Assembly: GCF_014207355.1 (NCBI RefSeq) | Contig: NZ_JACHEF010000001.1 | Coordinates: 248,001-312,000, forward strand | Source: Mesorhizobium sangaii | Lineage (GTDB): Bacteria; Pseudomonadota; Alphaproteobacteria; Rhizobiales; Rhizobiaceae | Length of the DNA: 64,000 nt | Direction of reading: 5' to 3' | Shown: piece by piece, positions 34,914-41,586 of the stretch | Layout of the letters: each line of letters opens with the position of its first letter | Position numbering within the stretch: the stretch's first letter is position 1 | Made by a program: the position numbers and the translations under genes | Notes under the pieces: model-generated | The model's input: the letters and a program-made list of their open reading frames with translations, nothing else | Database searches by the model: none | What the model was told of the DNA's origin: nothing

Positions 34914-35346
34914 AGCGGCCAAGGCCCAAGGCGCTGGCCTGGGCAAGGGAGATCGCCGACAAGGTTCGGGTCGAGGAGATCACGCCGAAGCCGAAGAGGC
35001 GCCAGGCTTCAGCGTGGTTTCGGTCTGTTGCTCATGTAATCTAAGGCCACGACCGCGACGAACGCCAAAACGACGATGGCCGTTCCACCTACCCAAAAAA
35101 CAGACATTTTGCCTTCCCCCGAGCGGGACCATCCTACGCCCAGAGAGGTAGAGCCGCAATCCGGCCAGGAGCCCGATTTGTCCCGTAATGGGTCAATCCG
35201 ACTGGCACCGCAATTGCACTGGTAGAAGTACTGTCGGGCAAACCAACACCCGGCAAGTCCCCAATTTCATCAAACCTCCCTGGGGGCGACCCGCCGCTGC
35301 CGTGAATGGAGCGGCGGGTTCTGTTTTGGAAATCTATCACCGTGAG
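34914..35346. other. Intergenic stretch with a tiny gene and a terminator
   Basis: It contains the tiny minus-strand peptide gene at 35009-35107 and a hairpin ACCCGCCGCT (35289-35298) / AGCGGCGGGT (35310-35319) followed by TCTGTTTT. Nothing else is supported. Confidence 0.5.
35009..35107 (-). CDS. Tiny single-helix membrane peptide
   Basis: 32 residues, starting MSVFWVGGTAIVVLAFVAVV, with a basic tail. GGGGGAAGG lies six bases before the ATG at 35107. Same type as the peptides at 20824, 25714 and 31610. Confidence 0.45.
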   Translation of the reverse strand: MSVFWVGGTAIVVLAFVAVVALDYMSNRPKPR

Positions 35347-35748
35347 ATGATCGAAAACGCTCCTAAGATTGTCTGCCATTCATGCAGGGTGCCCCTTAGC
35401 AGCGTCAGTGAGCCGCAAGGGTCCGACCTCTTATCTTGCCCCAATTGCCGGATTTCCGAAACATACGACAACGTCATGCTTGAACTTGGCCAGCGCACTG
35501 CGGACGCACTTTCGCGCGCGCTCTACCGACCGGTTCCCTCAAGGATCTATCGTTTCGCCCTCCTCTTTTCGGCAGGAGCACACCCCAAGTCCACCAGGTC
35601 GCCCCTGATGAGCCCGACTAGTGAGTGGCGAGGATCACCGTATGCGAATGCGGGTCAGGCGGAAGAAGGATGGTCCCTCTCGTGGCTAGCACGTGGGTCT
35701 TTAGGGCCGGCAAGCCAAGGACTTCAGTCTCAATTGCGTGATCTCTAA
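35347..35748 (+). CDS. Zinc-ribbon small protein
   Basis: 133 residues from the ATG at 35347. The front has two Cys-x2-Cys pairs (VCHSCRVPL and LSCPNCRIS), a treble-clef or zinc ribbon, then a helical YDNVMLELGQRTADALSRAL. Homologues I recall are about 80-90 residues, so the tail after about residue 75 may be out of frame or replaced. Function unknown. Confidence 0.5.
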   Translation: MIENAPKIVCHSCRVPLSSVSEPQGSDLLSCPNCRISETYDNVMLELGQRTADALSRALYRPVPSRIYRFALLFSAGAHPKSTRSPLMSPTSEWRGSPYANAGQAEEGWSLSWLARGSLGPASQGLQSQLRDL

Positions 35749-35887
35749 TGTAATATAGACTTATCACCAGCGAGCTTTTTCTCGTGATGGCGGCCCGGTG
35801 GTCATGGGCGGAGTTGGGGTAAGATCACCGGGCCTCACCGGCGCGGGGTTGGGGCCCGCCGGCTGGCGAATTATACGCCCTTCTCGC

Positions 35888-36190
35888 TTAGTCGACCATG
35901 TCCCGCAGCGATTTCTTGCGGGTCGGCGGCCGGTATTTCTCCACCAGCCTAACCTTGTCGATGGCAACCGTCACCAGCGGCCCCAGGGCGATCGTCACGC
36001 TATCCTCGTCGATACGGGTGACCTCGCCAGTCAACTCTAGCTCCTGGCCGCGCTTGACCTTGGACGAGTCGCGGATCGAATGCGGGAAATCGTAGGACGG
36101 AATCGACACGCTAACGGTGTCTTCATCGACCCGCCGTCTTACGGTAGCTGTTACCGCCACCACGTCTCCGATGCCAATGCCCCGGACCAT
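35888..36190 (-). CDS. Hypothetical beta-rich protein
   Basis: 100 residues, strongly beta-type alternation (VVAVTATVRRRVDEDTVSVS, ELTGEVTRIDEDSVTIAL). The repeat of V-x-R-x-D-E-D-[ST]-V suggests an internal duplication of an OB- or SH3-like barrel. No named family; the composition is clearly coding. Confidence 0.6.
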   Translation of the reverse strand: MVRGIGIGDVVAVTATVRRRVDEDTVSVSIPSYDFPHSIRDSSKVKRGQELELTGEVTRIDEDSVTIALGPLVTVAIDKVRLVEKYRPPTRKKSLRDMVD

Positions 36191-36336
36191 GTAGAGGATT
36201 CTGGGGTGAACGACGGCTTAGTCAAGAGATCGCTAATTTATGTAAAAGGCGCGGAACAAAGTTTCGCATCCCTCGTTGGAAATGCCGGCCGGATGTGCGC
36301 GTTCCCCCAAATTCCTTGTCCGGCCTGTGTCCAAAG

Positions 36337-36372
36337 GCCCGTTGCCCGTGACCCTGGCAGCGGGCTTTTTTT
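36337..36372 (+). terminator. Strong rho-independent terminator
   Basis: GCCCGTTGCC (36337-36346) pairs with GGCAGCGGGC (36356-36365), with one mismatch-type pair, then seven T. The surrounding 36191-36553 has no other supported gene. Confidence 0.65.
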
Positions 36373-36553
36373 GCGTCACTCGGCTGTATCCTTCAGATAG
36401 CCTTTGTCACGCAGGTACGTGGTCAGGATCTTCTCGACCATCGACGACACAGAACGCATGTCGTCCTTTGGCGAGGCCAAAGGCAGAGGGCTTTTCATAT
36501 CGGTTGGTCAAGTCTACACACCATCGGTCGGGCGAAAACGCTGGTGGGGCGCC

Positions 36554-36859
36554 ATGAAGCCGATCGCGATTGCAATTCCGTTACTCTTCCTCGTGGTGCA
36601 GGCTCAGGCGCAAGAGCGCAGGGATATCGCCGGCCTGAGTTGCGCCGAAGTTCAGGCGCTACTGAAGCAGGACGGCACCACCGTCATTCGCTACCGCTCC
36701 ATATTCAACCTCAGCCTGACGCGCTACGACCTCTATGTCAGCGGGCAGAAGCAATGCGGTCCTGGCGAGGTGGCTGCTGGCGCAGGCGTGCCGACGACCG
36801 ACACAGATTATTGCCCGGTCCATAAATGCATTGCGAGCAATCTCTTCGTGGCAAGGTAG
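36554..36859 (+). CDS. Secreted small Cys-containing protein
   Basis: 101 residues from the ATG at 36554. A signal peptide (PIAIAIPLLFLVVQAQAQ) precedes a mature part with four Cys (LSCAEVQ, KQCGPGE, DYCPVHKCIAS), which probably form disulphides in the periplasm. Family unknown, though similar short exported proteins are common in rhizobia. Followed by the cytochrome gene on the same strand. Confidence 0.65.
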   Translation: MKPIAIAIPLLFLVVQAQAQERRDIAGLSCAEVQALLKQDGTTVIRYRSIFNLSLTRYDLYVSGQKQCGPGEVAAGAGVPTTDTDYCPVHKCIASNLFVAR

Positions 36860-37043
36860 CGGCCAGGTCGAGAAGCTGAAATGCACCAAGTGTGCAGAAG
36901 ATTCTGGAGCGCGAGGGGCATTAGTCAAGCGCTTGCTAATATTCGACTGGAGGCGCAAACTCGCTTGCCGTCGCTCATAGCTGGACCGCGCTCGGAAAGC
37001 TCTTAGATTGAACATTTGTTTGTCAACCGATGGGAGGACTTCG

Positions 37044-37385
37044 ATGCACAGTTTGCGTGTTGTGATCCTCCTGGCTGGCATCGTGGTCACCTCGTCATTT
37101 GCGCAGGCAGCAGGCGACAGCATCGCCGGTCAGAAAGTCATAGTGAAATGCCAAGGGTGCCACGGCACGAATGGCCTCGGCAGAGCTCTACCCACTGGTG
37201 GCGAAGCGCCCAATCTCGCCGGGCAGAAGTACGACTATCTCGTCCACTCGCTGATGGCTTACAAGGCCGGAGAGCGCAAGAGTTATATGATGTCGTTGGT
37301 CACCAAGAGCCTGAGCGATGAAGACATCGCCAATGCTGCGGCTTACTATGCCGCGATCAAGATTAACGTCGAAGCTCCGCAGTGA
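37044..37385 (+). CDS. Class I c-type cytochrome
   Basis: 113 residues from the ATG at 37044. Signal peptide (SLRVVILLAGIVVTSSFAQA), heme site CQGCH (about residue 37), and a distal Met ligand in SYMMSLV (about 85). A periplasmic single-heme electron carrier of the cytochrome c553 type. It is unusual as cargo on an integrative element. The partner oxidoreductase is not in the window. Confidence 0.88.
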   Translation: MHSLRVVILLAGIVVTSSFAQAAGDSIAGQKVIVKCQGCHGTNGLGRALPTGGEAPNLAGQKYDYLVHSLMAYKAGERKSYMMSLVTKSLSDEDIANAAAYYAAIKINVEAPQ

Positions 37386-37403
37386 CAGCGCAAAATAGGA
37401 CCG

Positions 37404-37655
37404 TCAAACCTTCCTCAGCCTCACCCCGGCGCCGCCGCCATTCTCGGCGATGAACTCGACGCCGGCCACTTCCAAGGTACGGCGCACCGCTGCCACGTTG
37501 TTGGTGAGCCCAACCGCCGAAAACTCGCTCGCTTCCATTCTTCGGAGAGTTGCAACCGATATTGACGCGGCTGCCGCCAACTCGCTTTGCGCGAGCCCAA
37601 GCAAAGCCCTCGCTGCCGAGATTTGTCTGCCTGTGATTTGAGTGCTTTCGCTCAT
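37404..37655 (-). CDS. XRE-family regulator
   Basis: 83 residues from the ATG at 37655 (MSESTQITGRQISAAR). The HTH is ALLGLAQSELAAAASISVAT (about 14-33). The C-terminus VRRTLEVAGVEFIAENGGGA is typical of small rhizobial XRE regulators. Its start codon is embedded in an inverted repeat that may be its operator. Confidence 0.85.
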   Translation of the reverse strand: MSESTQITGRQISAARALLGLAQSELAAAASISVATLRRMEASEFSAVGLTNNVAAVRRTLEVAGVEFIAENGGGAGVRLRKV

Positions 37656-37695
37656 TTTGCGCCAATCCGTTGACAATCGCTTGATTTGAGCGAAA
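37646..37695. promoter_or_regulatory. Candidate XRE operator
   Basis: TTTCGCTCA (37646-37654) and TGAGCGAAA (37687-37695) are a perfect inverted repeat across the XRE start. A further palindromic CGCTTGATTTGAGCG spans 37679-37693, and TTGACA at 37673-37678 could be a -35 box on the plus strand. Autorepression and control of the small genes to the right is inference. Confidence 0.4.
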
Positions 37696-37844
37696 ACTAT
37701 CACAGTCAACTAAACCGCTCAATGGAGCAAACCAAATGCCGAAACTCACGTTTCCGGCTGCCGGCGAAGCCATGCTACAGCCGAAGTGATAGCAATCATC
37801 GGAAGGTTTTCCGGCCACATCCTGCTTGTCCAGCGGAGGCCGTC

Positions 37845-38003
37845 ATGACCTTCGCCGCAATAGCCATGCTGCTGGCCGCGGCAGCCTTACGCACGCGCTT
37901 TGGCCGCGGCAGCCTCGCCTACCTGCTTCTGAAGACGTCCAACGTCCTGTACGACGCTGGCGCCCGCGTAATCGACAACCTGGAGGCCGACCTCCATGGA
38001 TGA
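37845..38003 (+). CDS. Small membrane protein
   Basis: 52 residues from the ATG at 37845, with GCGGAGG before it. A hydrophobic first helix (FAAIAMLLAAAALRTRFG), then a soluble end. The next gene begins inside its last codons. First gene of a three-gene set. Confidence 0.55.
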   Translation: MTFAAIAMLLAAAALRTRFGRGSLAYLLLKTSNVLYDAGARVIDNLEADLHG

Positions 38004-38400
38004 TCTCAATCTCACCAAGAAGGGCGAAGCCTACGTTGCGGCTAATTATTCCCAGCCGGAAGAATTGCTGCCACCACTCCTCGTCGATTGTCAAAGCCGG
38101 CGCTCGATCGCCGACTCCATCGAAAAGCTGATCGACATGCTCGACGCCATGTCGCCGGATCCTGACCTTGAAGACACGGGCGACGACGAGCCATCGCTCG
38201 GCTGGGGACATCGGGGCGGGCAGCCATTCCTGTCTGGCACCGCTCCCAACCCCGCGCCCGGCGACACTTGTGATCTGGAGCTCGACAACGCTGACGACGA
38301 GGACAACGGCGACTTGGAGGGGTACTGTCCGGGAGACTACGGCGAAACAGTCATGTGGCCTGACGACATGGAATCGCAGGAAGTGCTGGTGTCGCCATGA
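37996..38400 (+). CDS. Acidic hypothetical protein
   Basis: 134 residues, extremely Asp/Glu-rich in the second half (SPDPDLEDTGDDEPSLGWGH, then ELDNADDEDNGDLEGY). The DLEDTGDDEPSLGW stretch recurs in rhizobial accessory genes as I recall. Function unknown. It overlaps both neighbours (ATGA at the end). Confidence 0.65.
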   Translation: MDDLNLTKKGEAYVAANYSQPEELLPPLLVDCQSRRSIADSIEKLIDMLDAMSPDPDLEDTGDDEPSLGWGHRGGQPFLSGTAPNPAPGDTCDLELDNADDEDNGDLEGYCPGDYGETVMWPDDMESQEVLVSP

Positions 38401-38657
38401 TCACTGTTCTCAATCCCAAGTATCCCGGATCGGAAGCGGTCGACGAGGTCGATCATGCGCTAGACCTGATCCGCGTCGCGCGGCTCGCGATCAACGCCTT
38501 TGAGGCCGATCCGACGACCGTGTCGGAACAGGAAATGGCCTCGATCGGCTATGTCCTGATCTACGCGATGGACATTCTCAAGCCTGTCCGCGAAATGCTC
38601 AACCGCGGCGTCGCCGAGGAAACCGAGGCCATGTTGCACACGGCCGGCCGAGCCTAA
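38397..38657 (+). CDS. Hypothetical helical protein
   Basis: 86 residues, all-helical pattern (DEVDHALDLIRVARLAINAF). It starts in the preceding stop, so it is translated with the acidic protein. A wobble-containing hairpin with TTTT follows at 38683-38708. Confidence 0.6.
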   Translation: MITVLNPKYPGSEAVDEVDHALDLIRVARLAINAFEADPTTVSEQEMASIGYVLIYAMDILKPVREMLNRGVAEETEAMLHTAGRA

Positions 38658-38719
38658 TCATTCCGCACACGAAACGATCGAGCCTGCTGCTTCACGGCGG
38701 CGGGTTTTCGCTTGCTACT

Positions 38720-39265
38720 TTATTTCGGGAGCAGCTTCCTATTCGCGGTCACGAGTTCGATGCCGCAATTTATGAAATCAGCGTCGTGTGAGACGAGTAC
38801 ATACCCTTTCGCCAGGCAATGCTCTCGCACGACTATATCGGTAAGATCCATCTCACCTTTGCCGGCTTCTTCGACAATCGATTGGTAGCTGCCGCGATCA
38901 ACGGCCGCTGGCTCATACTCGCAGTCGTCAAGAAAATTTAAGCAGGTGTCCCGGACCGATTCCACCATCAACCGGAAATCGCGGTTGGCTGAGCGGCGGG
39001 ATTTGAACTGCCTCATCTCCGGATCATCGTCGAACATCAGCTTGTAATTGGTTTTGCATGTGCGGTTAAAAAACTCGCCAATCACATAATCGTTGATCAC
39101 GATTACGTTGTCCGACTTGCAAATTTCTCCGTAAAAATCGCTGTAACAAGCTGAGGTTGGGCGCGGGTCGTTGCCGTCTATTGCAATCCAGACGTTCGTG
39201 TCGAAAAAGACTTTCCTCTTCGAAAATTTGCAGCCGGCCCGAACATCATGAATCTTTTTCATCAT
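38720..39265 (-). CDS. PIN-domain nuclease, third gene of a GHKL/STAS/PIN operon
   Basis: 181 residues. PIN acidic residues are all present: VFFDTNVWI (Asp22), NDYVIGEFFNR (Glu64), MDLTDIVV (Asp140/Asp143) and LVSHDADF (Asp161/Asp163). A probable Mg-dependent RNase, as in VapC toxins, but longer than VapC (about 130-140) and with no VapB-type antitoxin beside it. Its start lies 20 bases inside the DUF4325 gene, so the three proteins are made together. Low local GC marks it as acquired. Confidence 0.8.
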   Translation of the reverse strand: MMKKIHDVRAGCKFSKRKVFFDTNVWIAIDGNDPRPTSACYSDFYGEICKSDNVIVINDYVIGEFFNRTCKTNYKLMFDDDPEMRQFKSRRSANRDFRLMVESVRDTCLNFLDDCEYEPAAVDRGSYQSIVEEAGKGEMDLTDIVVREHCLAKGYVLVSHDADFINCGIELVTANRKLLPK

Positions 39266-39623
39266 CTATGCCCGTACTTGCCACGTATGCCTTGTTCACA
39301 CGGTCACTATCTTTGAAAAATTCTTTTGCTCGCTCAACAACAAGTTGTAGGCGGGACAGATGCCATGGCTCAGTATTGATCGGCGGCGCCAGATGGCTTT
39401 TGATGACGGACTCCGAAAATTCGCCGTACAGTTGCCCAACGGCGGCATTTAGGAAAGCCGTCGTCATTCTGGTGATTCCCGAAAACGAGAGTTGCGCGCG
39501 GTCACCGCGCACGACTACGGACTGCAATATCGCATAGACTTTTTGACCGTCCGACGCCGAGACGCAGATGCCGCTGCCAACAATCGACGAAATAGGTATG
39601 TTCACGAGTGCCATTGCGATCAC
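39246..39623 (-). CDS. STAS-like DUF4325 protein
   Basis: 125 residues. KVYAILQSVVVRGDRAQLSF followed by GITRMTTAFLNAAVGQLYGE matches the DUF4325 / STAS-like pattern, a domain related to anti-sigma antagonists. Start is taken as the GTG at 39623, which overlaps the GHKL stop (GTGA); an ATG at 39614 is possible. It lacks the phosphorylatable Ser/Thr setting I can identify with certainty. It probably binds the ATPase encoded upstream. Confidence 0.75.
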   Translation of the reverse strand: MIAMALVNIPISSIVGSGICVSASDGQKVYAILQSVVVRGDRAQLSFSGITRMTTAFLNAAVGQLYGEFSESVIKSHLAPPINTEPWHLSRLQLVVERAKEFFKDSDRVNKAYVASTGIDDEKDS

Positions 39624-40504
39624 CAAATGTCTTCGGGCCTAGGCGCCCGTGCAAGATCGTATTTGTTCTTATCGGAAGTCGAAATCTCGAGAATGACAGA
39701 CGTGCCGGGAAAACGCTTCCTTAAGACGGATTTTTCGACGACAGAGCCATTCTGGCACCAGTAGCCGCTCCCTGACACGATGGTCAGGCGCCCGCCGTTC
39801 TTTCCAACAAACTCGCAAAGCAATTTCAGGCCAAGCCCCCCAGGAATGTCACCCTGCCGAGTCGTGTTGTTCATCGTCATCGCCCAGTTGATAGCGTCGG
39901 CCGCATTTCCATAGGGAATTCCAGCATGCTTCAGCGAGCCATCGATGCCGCGCCCGCCATCCGAAATTGAAAAAGCGAGGCGGTGGTTTCGAGGATAAAA
40001 TTGGCCAGCCGCGACGACGTGAATAGGCGACTGAGAGTGCAAAGCGCAGTTCGCGAACAATTCGTCGATTGCCTCGAAAAACTTGCTCTTGAGCGGAGCA
40101 GACATAGTCGGCATCTCATTTCGAGCGAGGTGTTTTCTGGAATACTCAGCGAACGTTATCTCCTCATCAAGGCGAAAAAGCGTGACGGGAATCGAGGTGT
40201 GGAATGAGTCGTCGGCATGCTGATTAAGTAGGCGATTCTTTCGAAGGGCCAAGTGCACTTCGGGCTTCAATCCAACGAGCCTAAATGAGTTGCTACGAGA
40301 TTGCCCATGCGACAAAACCGTCCTCAACGGCGCGGCGAGGTGCGCGTCGAACCAATGGAGCTTTCCGCAGTCAATTGCGATCTGCTTGGCGGAGTGGGTG
40401 TCGATCTGCTCATGAAGCGCTGCCAGCGCCTCAAAGCCGCGTGATTCTGTCCTTAGCTGGTAAGACGAGAAGGTGACCAATACGGGAGGCGGGCCTTCGG
40501 CCAT
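39620..40504 (-). CDS. GHKL ATPase with N-terminal STAS-like domain
   Basis: 294 residues. The N-terminus (about 38-80: QIAIDCGKLHWFDAHLAAPL) looks like a STAS fold. The C-terminal HATPase has an N box EAIDELFANCALHS (Asn152), G1 box ISDGGRGI (about 180-187) and G2 box GGLGLKLL (about 222-229). No His-phosphorylation domain is present, so it resembles an anti-sigma-factor type kinase or a GHKL switch more than a sensor kinase. First gene of the operon, next to the tRNA end of the element. Confidence 0.8.
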   Translation of the reverse strand: MAEGPPPVLVTFSSYQLRTESRGFEALAALHEQIDTHSAKQIAIDCGKLHWFDAHLAAPLRTVLSHGQSRSNSFRLVGLKPEVHLALRKNRLLNQHADDSFHTSIPVTLFRLDEEITFAEYSRKHLARNEMPTMSAPLKSKFFEAIDELFANCALHSQSPIHVVAAGQFYPRNHRLAFSISDGGRGIDGSLKHAGIPYGNAADAINWAMTMNNTTRQGDIPGGLGLKLLCEFVGKNGGRLTIVSGSGYWCQNGSVVEKSVLRKRFPGTSVILEISTSDKNKYDLARAPRPEDIW

Positions 40505-40673
40505 CTCTTATGCTACTCCCCGTTTCCCTCATTGCTTTGCGGCAACCCAACGGACGCGGCGAGAATCAAATTGCAAGGGGGCAATTCAACTGAGTTACCC
40601 AACCTGTTACCCTCAAACCAAAAACGACCAAATCTAACGCTAGGGACTTTGGGGTTAAGTCCTTGTTTTAAAA

Positions 40674-40750
<77 letters not shown>

Positions 40751-40854
40751 GACCGGTCGCGATGTATCGTGATAACCCGGCCCGGGTCAACCGAAATTCG
40801 GCGACTTTCGCGCCGATGCGATCGCGGGGTGCCGGCGAACCCCTAAGCTAATCT

Positions 40855-40990
40855 TGGCAGTCATCGACCCATTTGGCCGCTGGTGAGATCAACCACGCGC
40901 TGCGGGCCGAGCCGCACGGCGGCGTGGTGGCGTCGGTGGCGGATAGCCGCGGGTTTCCCGCTTCGCTCTGAGGGTGCTGTAATCTGGCCC
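40855..40990. pseudogene. Scar of a decayed ybaK-xre duplicate
   Basis: 40855-40943 matches 43259-43346 (the end of ybaK) with about ten changes. 40942-40990 directly continues with a match to 44072-44120 (inside the XRE gene). Order and orientation are kept, with the middle 0.7 kb lost. No protein can be made from it. Confidence 0.7.
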
Positions 40991-41024
40991 TCCCCCTCCG
41001 AGAGGGTTGTCCACCATATTAATC

Positions 41025-41444
41025 ATGACTAATATAAAGGTCGGGAGGACCAAGGTGGAGAGGTTCTTGGCAAGCCCGTTGGCCGCGATGCTGGTAGCGT
41101 CGGCAGGACAATGCTGGTCCGAGGACGGCCCGCCTTACAAGCGTATCTCCGAAGAAACTGTGAGAGTTGTCAGCACCCAGATGTATTCCGACATTCTGAG
41201 GCGAGCTTGCTTGCAAGGTCGACGGTATCCGAGAAGCCAAATTGAGAGCGGTTTCAAAAGGCACTTCCAGGAAATGAGACTCGTGTTGGTGGAGCAAGGG
41301 TACACCATCGTGCCCAATGTCACCGAGAACAACTCGTCTTGGTCTCTGTCGGAGATGGAATTTGATACCAAACGGCGCCTTGGTCTCCCACCCCAATTTG
41401 GCTGTCTTGGTGCATACTGGCTCAACGAAAATCGGGGCTGGTGA
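41025..41444 (+). CDS. Hypothetical protein
   Basis: 139 residues from the ATG at 41025 (a start at 41007 is possible). The N-terminus has a weak signal-like stretch (FLASPLAAMLVASAGQCWS), then a soluble domain with EMRLVLVEQGYTIVPNV. No family recognised. Confidence 0.55.
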   Translation: MTNIKVGRTKVERFLASPLAAMLVASAGQCWSEDGPPYKRISEETVRVVSTQMYSDILRRACLQGRRYPRSQIESGFKRHFQEMRLVLVEQGYTIVPNVTENNSSWSLSEMEFDTKRRLGLPPQFGCLGAYWLNENRGW

Positions 41445-41586
41445 CATCTCCTCGCGCGGGAATTTGCCGGCGCGTCGAGGCCGAACCGATAGCGAGTCGA
41501 ACGGAACCCACCAGCGCGCGTTTTCTGCCGCCCACTGTCCTGCAGCGCCGAAGCAGCTGCGTCGTTGGCTTCGCCAAGATCGTCCT

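Noticed and set aside
33951..34946. 331-aa open frame opposite the TadG-like gene
   Set aside because: Gly/Arg/His-rich shadow without domains; the plus strand has the TadG head and beta repeats.
39246..39626. Classic VapBC-type antitoxin partner for the PIN gene
   Set aside because: The neighbour is STAS-like and lacks an AbrB, RHH or Phd DNA-binding domain.
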